A program made the position numbers and the translations under genes. 62,738 nt of DNA from Prosthecochloris sp. GTDB lineage: Bacteria; Bacteroidota; Chlorobiia; Chlorobiales; Chlorobiaceae. The notes beneath the pieces were generated by a model. It searched no databases and had not been told where the DNA came from. It was given only the letters and a program-made list of their open reading frames with translations. The stretch's first letter is position 1; every line of letters begins with the position of its first letter. Of the stretch, positions 32,905-41,546 are shown piece by piece. The stretch spans positions 1 through 62,738 of the forward strand of contig RAZP01000056.1 in the NCBI GenBank assembly GCA_004028745.1, read 5' to 3'.

Positions 32905-33097
32905 TTACAAATTATTTTTCTTCTTCTGACAGCTCAACAATCCTTATCTGTCAGGATCAACAAATCAGTGATCTTGTTGCCTTGAAGGGATTTTTTTGTT
33001 TGTTTTTTACAGTGCCTGCGTTATATAGTTTGGTTGTGCGAAGCAAAGGGCTACTGTAACAGTCCCGACTCGTCGGGATCATGTTTGACCATTCACT

Positions 33098-34387
33098 ATG
33101 AAAGTACTGATAATCGGCGGTGGTGCAAGAGAGCATGCACTTGCTTGGGCTGTGGCTCGCAGCGGAAAAGTATCGAAAGTATATGTGGCTCCGGGAAACG
33201 GAGGGACATCGATGATGGGAGGTAAAGTTGAAAGCGTTGCTCTCAGGGCCACCGATGTTGAGGGTTTGCTACGATTTGCCGTCAACGAGTCGGTCGATCT
33301 GACTGTGGTTGGGCCTGAACAGCCCCTTGAACTTGGGGTCGTCGATTGTTTCCGCGAAGAAGCCAGAAAAATAATCGGCCCGACGAAACATGCGGCACAG
33401 CTTGAAACCAGTAAGGTTTTTGCAAAAGATTTTATGAAGCGCTACGGGATTCCGACAGCTGATTATGATGTATTTACAGATATCCATGCTGCCAATGCCC
33501 ATATCGAATTGTTGACGTCTGATGATAGTTTTCCTCAAGTTATCAAGGCCAGTGGGCTTGCTGCCGGGAAAGGTGTGGTTATAGCTGATACTAAAGAGCA
33601 GGCATTGCAGGCAAATACGGCCATGTTTGAAGAACGGGTTTTCGGAGACGCTGCCAACCAGGTTGTTATCGAATCTTTTCTGAAAGGTGAGGAGGCAAGC
33701 ATATTCGTGCTGACCGATGGAGCTGACTACCGTTTCTTTCTTCCTTCACAGGATCACAAGCGGATTGGAGAAGGCGATACCGGAAAAAATACGGGCGGCA
33801 TGGGGGCCTACGCGCCGGCACCTCTGGTCACAGGAGACGTGCTGAAAAAGGTTGAGGAACGAATTATAGTTCCAACTCTCGAAGGCATGCGGAAAGAGGG
33901 AACTCCGTATACCGGGTTTTTGTATATCGGTCTCATGATCGATAACGGTGAGCCTTCAGTTGTGGAATATAACGCCCGCCTCGGCGACCCCGAGGCCCAG
34001 GCTGTGCTGCCGTTGCTTCACAGCGATTTGCTCGGCGCGCTCGAAGCAAGCCTGGACGGTACTCTCGGTGAAGTTCCTTTCGAGATGAAAGAAGGAACAG
34101 CGGCAACCGTGGTTCTTGCCTCGAAAGGATATCCTGACAGCTATGAGACAGGCAAAGAGATCTCGATTGAGTCAGAGCTGGAGGAACTCGACGATGTAAT
34201 GCTTTTCCACGCCGGTACGTCGTTCGACGGTGAGAAATTGGCGACATCAGGCGGAAGGGTTCTTTCCGTGACAGCGGTGGCCCCTACTTTAAGGGAGAGT
34301 ATTGATCTGGCTTACAACGCTGTCGGTTACGTGGAATTTGAAGGTGTGTATTACCGCCGTGATATCGGGGCGAAAGCACTTTCTTGA
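33098..34387 (+). CDS. purD: Phosphoribosylamine-glycine ligase
   Basis: The second step of purine synthesis: joins phosphoribosylamine and glycine with ATP to form GAR. It has 429 residues. Diagnostic parts are MKVLIIGGGAREHALAWA, VVGPEQPLELGVVD, the ATP-grasp KASGLAAGKGVVIAD, DHKRIGEGDTGKNTGGMGAY, and EYNARLGDPEAQ. It begins a plus-strand run with the JAMM-type gene 15 bp downstream. No purine riboswitch is seen upstream. Confidence 0.97.
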   Translation: MKVLIIGGGAREHALAWAVARSGKVSKVYVAPGNGGTSMMGGKVESVALRATDVEGLLRFAVNESVDLTVVGPEQPLELGVVDCFREEARKIIGPTKHAAQLETSKVFAKDFMKRYGIPTADYDVFTDIHAANAHIELLTSDDSFPQVIKASGLAAGKGVVIADTKEQALQANTAMFEERVFGDAANQVVIESFLKGEEASIFVLTDGADYRFFLPSQDHKRIGEGDTGKNTGGMGAYAPAPLVTGDVLKKVEERIIVPTLEGMRKEGTPYTGFLYIGLMIDNGEPSVVEYNARLGDPEAQAVLPLLHSDLLGALEASLDGTLGEVPFEMKEGTAATVVLASKGYPDSYETGKEISIESELEELDDVMLFHAGTSFDGEKLATSGGRVLSVTAVAPTLRESIDLAYNAVGYVEFEGVYYRRDIGAKALS

Positions 34388-34402
34388 CCGGTTCGTAAAC
34401 AT

Positions 34403-34834
34403 ATGCAACTACTCCGCCGCCAATTCGAGATAATACAGGAACACGCTTTGAGGGATACTCCCTATGAGTGCTGCGGCCTGTTGGCCGGAATAAAGCACCC
34501 GAATCACAAGGGTGAATATGAGAATGTGGTTTATGAGGTAGCGCCATGTGTCAATGTGCTTTACAGTGGCAAGGAGCATGGTTTCGAAATTTCCTTTTCC
34601 GAGTACATCGATGTTGAGCGGGAAGCAAAAAGTCTTGGGTATGAGATTGTCGGTTCCTATCACTCCCATATTGATTCAGAGGCTATTCCTTCAAACAACG
34701 ACATTGGTTTTGCAAGACCAGGCCATTCCATGATCATTATTTCCATTCAAAATATGCAGCCGACAGCTGTCACGTCATGGTACCGCCGTGAATCAGGAGG
34801 ATTTCATCAGGAAACGATACAGGTGATGGAGTGA
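34403..34834 (+). CDS. JAMM/MPN+ metallopeptidase (M67 family)
   Basis: A 143-residue zinc peptidase of the Mec/RadC-like MPN+ fold. The zinc motif H-x-H-x7-S-x2-D is complete: HSHIDSEAIPSNND (H87, H89, S97, D100), and the upstream Glu is E22 in YECCGLLAG. Bacterial homologues remove amino acids from the C-terminus of ubiquitin-like sulfur carriers (CysO, ThiS type) in cysteine or cofactor synthesis. No carrier or E1-like gene is adjacent, so the substrate is unknown. It is likely co-transcribed with purD. Confidence 0.9.
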   Translation: MQLLRRQFEIIQEHALRDTPYECCGLLAGIKHPNHKGEYENVVYEVAPCVNVLYSGKEHGFEISFSEYIDVEREAKSLGYEIVGSYHSHIDSEAIPSNNDIGFARPGHSMIIISIQNMQPTAVTSWYRRESGGFHQETIQVME

Positions 34835-35095
34835 ATGGTGTTGCCGGGTAATCGGAAATGGTTCGGAGGATAGAGTTAGAAAGCCGAAGGTTGAGAACTG
34901 TTGATCTGTTGATTTGTTAAACTGTAAGGGTGCCCCCTGGTGTGCGCTCGTAATCTGTCAGTAGTGTACAAGGTCAAAGTTGAGAGCCGAAAGACCGAGA
35001 GGAGATGGAATGCCTGGTTGATAAGGGCATTAATTATAGGGTGATTTTTGTACATTACTGTCGTTTATTGTTAGAAAAGTTAAAACGGGAAAAAA

Positions 35096-36583
35096 GTGCC
35101 AAAGCGGGAAGATCTTAAGTCGATTTTAGTAATAGGTGCCGGTCCGATTGTTATCGGTCAGGCATGTGAGTTTGATTATTCCGGTACGCAAGCCTGTCGG
35201 GCTCTTAAAGAGGATGGTTACAGGGTTATTCTCGTGAACAGCAACCCGGCGACTATCATGACGGACATAGAGTTTGCCGATAGCACTTACATCGAGCCGA
35301 TTACACCTGAGTATGTCCGGAAAATTATTGAGAAAGAAAGGCCCGATGCACTGCTGCCGACCATGGGGGGACAGACGGCGCTGAATACGGCCGTGAGTCT
35401 TGCCGAAAGCGGTGTGCTGGAACGGAATTGTGTCGAGCTGATCGGTGCAAAACTAAGGGCGATAAGAAAAGCTGAAAACAGGGAGTTTTTCAGCGATGCC
35501 ATGAAGAAACTCGGTCTTGAAATGGCAAAGGGTTTTTTTGTGCGCAATGAAAAAGAAGCCAAAGAAGCTCTTGAAGAAATAGGGCTTCCAATGGTAATAC
35601 GGCCTTCATTCACCCTCGGCGGAACCGGGGGAGGTTTTGCGGAAACCAAGGCCGATTATTACGACGCAGTCAGGCGCGGTATTGCCGAAAGCCCCATCGG
35701 TGAGGTGCTTGTAGAGGAGTGTCTTATTGGTTGGAAGGAATTTGAACTCGAGGTTATCCGTGATCTTGCCGACAACGTTATAATTGTCTGTTCTATTGAA
35801 AATGTTGACCCCATGGGTGTCCACACCGGTGACAGTATTACCGTGGCACCTGCCCAGACGCTTTCCGATCGCCAGTATCAAATACTGAGAGATGCATCGA
35901 AAAAAATTATCCGTGAAATAGGAGTTGAGACCGGAGGAAGCAATATTCAGTTTGCTATCAATCCTGAAAACGGGAGAGTTGTGGTTATCGAGATGAATCC
36001 CAGAGTTTCCCGCAGCTCTGCGCTTGCGTCGAAAGCTACCGGGTTTCCTATCGCCAAGGTTGCTGCAAAACTGGCGGTTGGCTATACACTCGATGAAATC
36101 CGGAATGATATTACCAAGTCAACTCCTGCGAGCTTCGAGCCGGTTATTGATTACTGTGTTGTTAAGATTCCAAGGTGGGATTTCGAGAAGTTTAAAAATG
36201 TTGATTCAAAGCTTGGGGTTCAGATGAAATCCGTCGGGGAAGTTATGGCTTTTGGGCGCAACTTCCGGGAAGCCCTTCAAAAGTCCCTGCGCGGGCTTGA
36301 AATCGGCCGTGCCGGCCTGGGGAATGACGGAAAGGATATCATGAACGTGGTTGATATGACACAGCAGCAGAAAAAATTTGCTAAAGAGGATCTGCTGGAA
36401 AAAATCAGAATTCCGAAAGCCGACCGGATGTTTTATCTCCGTTATGCTTTTCAGGCAGGTGCAACCATCGAAGAGATTCACCAATCGACTGGTATAGATC
36501 CCTGGTTCCTAGACAATATCCGGCAGATTGTTGATTTCGAGAATGAATTGAGAGAAATTGCCAACGGTCCTTCCTCCCGATGA
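35096..36583 (+). CDS. carB: Carbamoyl-phosphate synthase large subunit, N-terminal half (split CarB)
   Basis: This 495-residue protein covers only the first half of the usual ~1070-residue CarB: pre-ATP-grasp fold (LVIGAGPIVIGQACEFDYSG), carboxyphosphate-forming ATP-grasp domain (SFTLGGTGGGFAET, EVIRDLADN, EMNPRVSRSSALASKATG) and the helical oligomerisation domain ending DIDPWFLDNIRQ-like (GIDPWFLDNIRQ). The second synthetase and the allosteric domain are missing. The stop overlaps the trpC ATG (ATGA at 36580-36583), so this is a genuine end and not a local frameshift. Split CarB is known in Aquifex and methanogens; the C-half must be encoded elsewhere. The start is a GTG. Confidence 0.9.
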   Translation: MPKREDLKSILVIGAGPIVIGQACEFDYSGTQACRALKEDGYRVILVNSNPATIMTDIEFADSTYIEPITPEYVRKIIEKERPDALLPTMGGQTALNTAVSLAESGVLERNCVELIGAKLRAIRKAENREFFSDAMKKLGLEMAKGFFVRNEKEAKEALEEIGLPMVIRPSFTLGGTGGGFAETKADYYDAVRRGIAESPIGEVLVEECLIGWKEFELEVIRDLADNVIIVCSIENVDPMGVHTGDSITVAPAQTLSDRQYQILRDASKKIIREIGVETGGSNIQFAINPENGRVVVIEMNPRVSRSSALASKATGFPIAKVAAKLAVGYTLDEIRNDITKSTPASFEPVIDYCVVKIPRWDFEKFKNVDSKLGVQMKSVGEVMAFGRNFREALQKSLRGLEIGRAGLGNDGKDIMNVVDMTQQQKKFAKEDLLEKIRIPKADRMFYLRYAFQAGATIEEIHQSTGIDPWFLDNIRQIVDFENELREIANGPSSR

Positions 36584-37356
36584 CAACATATCTGACAAAA
36601 ATTCTTGAGTACAAGGCCGGTGAAGTAGATGTTTTAAGGCAGCAGGCACCGGCGGCGCGTTACCGTGACGTTGAGGCGGATCTTCTCCCGACAAGGGATT
36701 TCAAGACAGCGATAAGAAATGAAGAGGGTGCTGTGAGGCTTATCGCCGAGGTTAAAAAAGCCTCTCCGTCCAGGGGAGTCATGGTGGAAAACTTCAACCC
36801 GCTTGAAATAGCCCGCCGTTATGCTGAAATAGGTGCATCCGCGTTTTCCGTGCTTACAGATCGGAACTTTTTTCAAGGCTCGAACGAGTACTTGCAACAG
36901 GTGAGCAGTTCTTTTGATCTTCCTGTTTTACGCAAGGATTTTATTATCGACGATTCACAGATTTACGAGGCTCGTCTGATAGGTGCCGATGCGGTACTGC
37001 TTATTGTCGCTGCGCTCGATGGTACAAAGCTCAAAGACTACCTCCAGCTTGCAGAGGGCATAGGTCTTGATGCGCTTGTGGAGGTGCATGATCATGCGGA
37101 ACTTGAAAGTGCTCTTGAATCCGGTGCAGCCCTTGTCGGGGTCAACAACCGGAACCTGAAAGATTTCAGTGTTTCTCTTGACACGTCACTTCGCCTCAGG
37201 CCACATATACCCCAGGGGGTTGTTTCTGTAGCTGAAAGCGGCCTGAAGCGTGCTTCGGATGTTGCCATGATGCAGGACGCGTCGTTTGACGCCGTCCTGA
37301 TCGGCGAAGGTCTGCTTAGCTCTGAACTGCAGCAGTTTACCTGGAAGCAGACTTGA
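36580..37356 (+). CDS. trpC: Indole-3-glycerol phosphate synthase
   Basis: A cytoplasmic (beta/alpha)8 enzyme of tryptophan synthesis, 258 residues. It has AEVKKASPSRGVM (phosphate/catalytic Lys), FSVLTDRNFFQGS, VLRKDFIIDDSQIYEAR, LVEVHDHAELE, GVNNRNLKDF and SVAESGL. Its ATG overlaps the carB stop by 4 bp, which should couple translation. The 3' end overlaps the convergent rpe by 20 bp. No other trp gene is nearby. Confidence 0.97.
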   Translation: MTTYLTKILEYKAGEVDVLRQQAPAARYRDVEADLLPTRDFKTAIRNEEGAVRLIAEVKKASPSRGVMVENFNPLEIARRYAEIGASAFSVLTDRNFFQGSNEYLQQVSSSFDLPVLRKDFIIDDSQIYEARLIGADAVLLIVAALDGTKLKDYLQLAEGIGLDALVEVHDHAELESALESGAALVGVNNRNLKDFSVSLDTSLRLRPHIPQGVVSVAESGLKRASDVAMMQDASFDAVLIGEGLLSSELQQFTWKQT

Positions 37357-38002
37357 TTTTTGCAGCGGCTTCCGCCGGGTTTTCAGCCTTGAAAAAAGCC
37401 GTACCGGCAATCAGTGCATCGGCGCCTGCCGAGACAAGATCCTGGGCATTGTCAACCGTTACCCCTCCATCAACGGCAATAATCATTCCCGGGTTCAGAG
37501 AATTACGCATTGCATCAAGCCGGCTTACCTTTTCCAGGGAAGACGGGATGAATTTCTGTCCCCCGAACCCCGGGTTTACCGACATAAGGAGAACGAGATC
37601 GAGGTCCGGTAATATCGATTCAAGTGTCGATACCGGCGTTCCCGGATTAATAGAGACTCCTGCTTTCGCATCCAGGCTTTTGATCAGTTGTATGCTTCTG
37701 TGGAGATGGACACAGGTTTCCTGATGAACGGTTATCTGATGAGACCCGGCCTTTATGAAGTCGGGAACATAGGTGTCAGGATCAGAAATCATCAAGTGCG
37801 TGTCGATGGTGAGGTTTGAACATTGCGCGATTGCCTTGACGATAAATGGACCGAACGTTATGTTCGGTACAAAATGACCGTCCATGACATCACAGTGTAT
37901 CCAGTCCGCGCCGGCTTTTTCAGCAAGTTCAATGGAAGCGGCAAGTTGGGTGAAGTCCGCTGAAAGAATAGATGGTGCAAGAAGTGTTTTTTTAGAGTGC
38001 AT
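37337..38002 (-). CDS. rpe: Ribulose-phosphate 3-epimerase
   Basis: Interconverts ribulose-5-phosphate and xylulose-5-phosphate in the pentose phosphate pathway. It has 221 residues with LAPSILSADFTQLA, DWIHCDVMDGHFVPNITFGP, DTHLMISDP, VLLMSVNPGFGGQKF and IAVDGGVTVDNA, all diagnostic. The short C-terminal tail (AAAKIKSASR) overlaps the end of trpC on the other strand. It is the last gene of the minus-strand group that starts with pheA. Confidence 0.97.
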   Translation of the reverse strand: MHSKKTLLAPSILSADFTQLAASIELAEKAGADWIHCDVMDGHFVPNITFGPFIVKAIAQCSNLTIDTHLMISDPDTYVPDFIKAGSHQITVHQETCVHLHRSIQLIKSLDAKAGVSINPGTPVSTLESILPDLDLVLLMSVNPGFGGQKFIPSSLEKVSRLDAMRNSLNPGMIIAVDGGVTVDNAQDLVSAGADALIAGTAFFKAENPAEAAAKIKSASR

Positions 38003-38068
38003 GGCTTATGTTACTTCAGGAGTTGTTGCAGGTTATTGACAAACATTTATGATCAAATTGGCTGGGTA

Positions 38069-40171
38069 TTAAAATGGCTCACCAATTCCAAAATTGAATG
38101 TGAAATCTCCGATGTTCAAGTTAGAAAACTGCCAGGGTTCCGTTTGTGAGGGATCGTAAAGTTTATAGCCAAAGTCAAAACGGAAAGGACCAATAGGCGA
38201 TCCTATGCGCAAACCTACCCCGGCGTCCCACGCGATATCTTTGTAAAGAGATTCAAAGGTCAGGCCATAAGGGCCATCTCTGTCCCAGATATTTCCAACG
38301 TCGGTGAAAAAGGCGATTCCTGATGGCTGTCCGAAAAGTTTAAAGAATTTCAGGCGGTATTCCAGATTGCCTTCAATTTTTATGTCCGCCCCAAGTGTTG
38401 CTGCAGCTTCGCTTTTATTTCCTCCCGGTCCCAGTGTACTGAAAAGCCAGCCCCTCATACCGTTTGGACCGCCCGCGTAGAAACGTCGTTCATCCGGTGT
38501 TGCATCAGCTTTGCCGTACGGAGTCATTGCACCAAGGAATACTCTGCCGGCAAGCTGCTGCTGTTCTGTAAGGTTTTTGGCGAAGGTAAACTGGCCGCTC
38601 GCCTTGAAAAACTGAGAGTAAGGGGTCCCAAAAATCTGCGGGTCATCTTTAGTAAAACCGTCATAGTTTTTGGTATCGAGATACTCATCGACCAGGTATG
38701 TTAGGGCTCCAACTGCTTCAATACTGACATTCCAGGTATAAATTGTCTTGCGTAACGGGTCATTTCGGTTCGAGTGAAAATACTGCAAACGAAAGGTCTG
38801 GTTGAGATTGGTCTGTAGAAGACTGTCCAGACTGTTGTCAACGGCAACAGCGTCGGATGGATCAACACCGATATTCTCCGCCAGATCGGTTTTGAAAAGC
38901 TCTTTGAAGCCGTTGAGAGAATCTTTTTTAACCAGCTCCAGCTCGAAGAAGTCGAAATTCAGTCGGGATTTTTTGGAAAGCTGCGCATTGTAGCTTAACC
39001 GCAGGAGGCCTTTCTGGTTATCAAGGAGGATGGGCAGACGGGAACGGGAATATTCGAGGGTTCCCGCATAGATGTTGCCCGGTTTTTTCAGTTCAGGTTT
39101 GATGAGGTTTGCAGAGAGCCCGAATTCGTACGGTCTATACTTCGAATACAGGCTCTCGTCAAGGTTCTTGAGCAGATCAACTGAATTGCTGATCTGCATG
39201 CCGAAATCGGTGTTCACCCTGAGATTTTCCGCTTCTCCAAAAAGATTCTTGTTTTCATAACCTACGGATGCTCCTACGAAAAAATCACCGTAGCGGTTAT
39301 CCACGAAGATTTTAGGCTCGATGAGGTGTTTTGGTTTAGTCTCAAGATGAATTGATGTGTAGAGGTTCCCCTCGCGAACCGAATCTTTTCGAATGAATAC
39401 CGAGGAGAAGATATTTGTTGACCCAAAATTCTGCAGGGTTTTCTGCTGCAGCGACTGACGGGTTGTGTCGCCCGGACGGTAAGCGGTATAATTCGTGATG
39501 AGGTCGGATGAAATCTTCTGATCACCGTATACAGCAATATCAATACTGTCCTGCTCAGTTCTTTTGAGCTTTTCCGGGGTGTCACCGGAAGGAGGATCAT
39601 GGACGACCACCTCGATGGGGCCGTATTCGAGCAGTTGAGGGAGATTGACATTGACTAATATACCTGCCAGCACTCCGACGGTATCTACCTGTATTCGGAT
39701 GCTGTCTTCGTTCATGAAAGCATAACCGTACTCTTTAAAAAAATCAGTTGTTCGGTCCCTTTCCTCTATGAGGTGGTCGACTGTGAAAACCGAGTCGCGT
39801 TTGAGTTTGCTTTTCTGCAGGTATTTTCTTTTCAGGGAATCAGAAATTTTATCGAGACCTTCATATCGGACAGAATCGATGTGTGCGGGAGGATTTTCTT
39901 CAATGTTAATGTTGAGAATAATCCTATTTTTTTTGTCGTCTCTTGTAACAGAGGTGTCAATAACCGCGTGAAAGAAGCCCTTATAGGTATACAGTTTTTT
40001 TATCAGGGCGATATCGCGGTCAAAAACTTCCTGGTTGAAAAGATCTTTCGAGGTGGAAATGACTTCCAGAATTTCTTCCTTGCTCAGCGCTTGGTTTCCG
40101 GTTATCGATATTTTTTTGACGTAAACGGGATTATCGGATGCAGGGCTGTTCTGCTTTTGGGCTACGCACAA
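38069..40171 (-). CDS. Omp85-family outer-membrane assembly protein (BamA/TamA-like)
   Basis: The visible 700 residues have POTRA-like repeats at ~20-270 (for example KKISITGNQALSKEEILEVI) and a C-terminal 16-strand-type barrel with the FYAGGPNGMRGW motif (VRGF-type loop), ending NFGIGEPF. Such proteins insert or translocate outer-membrane proteins. The only in-frame start is a TTG at 40171, in the middle of a signal peptide. The upstream frame still encodes RLCTAFLILSIITPAFLSQL but has no start codon. A GTG at 40257 with AGGAGA upstream would be in frame if one base were added in the T9 or A7 run between. The true product is probably ~29 residues longer. Confidence 0.88.
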   Translation of the reverse strand: MCVAQKQNSPASDNPVYVKKISITGNQALSKEEILEVISTSKDLFNQEVFDRDIALIKKLYTYKGFFHAVIDTSVTRDDKKNRIILNINIEENPPAHIDSVRYEGLDKISDSLKRKYLQKSKLKRDSVFTVDHLIEERDRTTDFFKEYGYAFMNEDSIRIQVDTVGVLAGILVNVNLPQLLEYGPIEVVVHDPPSGDTPEKLKRTEQDSIDIAVYGDQKISSDLITNYTAYRPGDTTRQSLQQKTLQNFGSTNIFSSVFIRKDSVREGNLYTSIHLETKPKHLIEPKIFVDNRYGDFFVGASVGYENKNLFGEAENLRVNTDFGMQISNSVDLLKNLDESLYSKYRPYEFGLSANLIKPELKKPGNIYAGTLEYSRSRLPILLDNQKGLLRLSYNAQLSKKSRLNFDFFELELVKKDSLNGFKELFKTDLAENIGVDPSDAVAVDNSLDSLLQTNLNQTFRLQYFHSNRNDPLRKTIYTWNVSIEAVGALTYLVDEYLDTKNYDGFTKDDPQIFGTPYSQFFKASGQFTFAKNLTEQQQLAGRVFLGAMTPYGKADATPDERRFYAGGPNGMRGWLFSTLGPGGNKSEAAATLGADIKIEGNLEYRLKFFKLFGQPSGIAFFTDVGNIWDRDGPYGLTFESLYKDIAWDAGVGLRIGSPIGPFRFDFGYKLYDPSQTEPWQFSNLNIGDFTFNFGIGEPF

Positions 40172-40273
40172 TTGAGAGAGAAAGGCTGGGGTGATAATCG
40201 AAAGAATTAGAAAGGCTGTGCATAGCCGGGTAATTTTTTTATGTAAAAAAAAACCACGCGTCGTAACGTTCTC

Positions 40274-40501
40274 CTAATTTATAGGCTCTTCATCTCCGTA
40301 GCAGAAATCTTCATCTGTGGGGTAGTCAGGCCATATTTCTTCAAGACTTTCGTATAGTTCGTCGCTTTCGGGTAAATCACTCAGATTGTCAATGACAGCT
40401 TGGGGTGCGCCTGTACGATTTGCGAAGTCAATCAACTCGTCCTTTGTGGCAGGCCATGGTGCATCGGCAATATATCTTGCCAGGTCCAGGTTCCAGAACA
40501 T
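40274..40501 (-). CDS. DUF2795-family small acidic protein
   Basis: A 75-residue acidic protein containing the DUF2795 core: ARYIADAPWPATKDELIDFA then NRTGAPQAVIDNL. The remainder is Asp/Glu-rich (SDELYESLEEIWPDY). The function of the family is unknown. It is encoded between the M23 peptidase and Omp85 genes on the same strand, a position consistent with an operon, but no direct link to envelope assembly is shown. Confidence 0.85.
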   Translation of the reverse strand: MFWNLDLARYIADAPWPATKDELIDFANRTGAPQAVIDNLSDLPESDELYESLEEIWPDYPTDEDFCYGDEEPIN

Positions 40502-40525
40502 ATGGTATTGCGTGTTAGATCAGAT

Positions 40526-41452
40526 TTATGAGTTACTGTCGTTCTGTTTTGAAACAGGTTTTGCTGTCAGGTAACTTTCAGGTGTGAAATTATCAAAAAA
40601 ATATGCAGACGGATTTATTTTCCGGTTGTTTTTGTGAATCTCATAATGCAAATGGGGGCCGGTGGAAATGCCGGTATTGCCTGAAAGAGCGATAACGTCG
40701 CCCCGTGTTACTCTTTGCCCCCTTTTAACCAGCGATTTTGACAGATGGGCGTAAACGGTTTTGTAGCCGAACCCATGATCGATGACGATTTTTTTGCCGT
40801 AACCGAAATTGTATCCCGTGTAGCGGACAATGCCGTTGCCCGGTGCGTAAACTTTTGTTCCTGTCGGAGCCGAGAAATCAATGCCGTCATGGTGCAGACG
40901 CCTTTTGTAGATGGGGTGGTGGCGTGTACCGAACCCACTGGTGACCCTGCCGTTTATCGGCTTCAACGCGGGAATCGATGCGAAAAGTGCCTGGTTTTTC
41001 TCCCAGGTATTCTGAATCTTTTTGTAACTGTCTTTTTGCTGTTCGATTTTCAGGCTGAGGTTGTCGATCTTCTTTTCGGTCATCGCAAGAAGGTGGGCCG
41101 ATGATTTACGATTTGCAAAAATGGCTTTAGTACGGCTTCCTCCGATACCCATGTTTTTTTCTTCTTCAGATACAACCGGCAAGTTCACTGCAAGCCGCAA
41201 TTGATTGTCGGATGCGGAGAGCGACTCAAGCTCCTTTTCAAGCTTGTTGATCTGTTTTTGCAGTGAGAAAAGGGATGCGTTGTGGGGTGAATGCTCGAGT
41301 GATTTTGTGGGATTCAGGCCGCGAAAGCCGAAAACAAACGCTGCTGTTACAAAGGAAACAAGGAAAATACTTGCGAATAAGAGAGTCAGGATGTGCAGCG
41401 GCAAAAACCTGCCGTCTTCGGTAAGATAATAGAAGCGTTTCCTGGAAAACAT
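40526..41452 (-). CDS. M23-family metallopeptidase (membrane-anchored)
   Basis: A 308-residue peptidoglycan endopeptidase-like protein. One membrane anchor at ~18-42 (LHILTLLFASIFLVSFVTAA), a coiled-coil stretch (LQKQINKLEKELESLSASDN), then the LytM domain: GFGTRHHPIYKRRLHHDGID (zinc H and D), TVYAHLS, and the HLHYEI zinc motif. All zinc ligands are present, so the enzyme should be active on cell-wall peptides. I chose the ATG at 41452 because GGAG lies five bases upstream; a longer frame to 41593 would overlap polA. Confidence 0.9.
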   Translation of the reverse strand: MFSRKRFYYLTEDGRFLPLHILTLLFASIFLVSFVTAAFVFGFRGLNPTKSLEHSPHNASLFSLQKQINKLEKELESLSASDNQLRLAVNLPVVSEEEKNMGIGGSRTKAIFANRKSSAHLLAMTEKKIDNLSLKIEQQKDSYKKIQNTWEKNQALFASIPALKPINGRVTSGFGTRHHPIYKRRLHHDGIDFSAPTGTKVYAPGNGIVRYTGYNFGYGKKIVIDHGFGYKTVYAHLSKSLVKRGQRVTRGDVIALSGNTGISTGPHLHYEIHKNNRKINPSAYFFDNFTPESYLTAKPVSKQNDSNS

Positions 41453-41546
41453 CAGGCTCCGTGTCTTGGGATGTGCAGGGAATATCTTTTCACGAATTTC
41501 GAAAATATAAAAAAAGTTTTTCGTTCGGCAATACATCCCTTTGGTC

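Noticed and set aside
34924..34960. GGGTGCCCCCTGGTGTGCGC as a MITE end
   Set aside because: The match to the terminal repeat is limited to a few bases and no partner end is present.
36500..36583. Frameshift or truncation explanation for the short CarB
   Set aside because: The end coincides with the trpC start in an ATGA overlap and falls at a natural domain boundary, as in known split CarB proteins.
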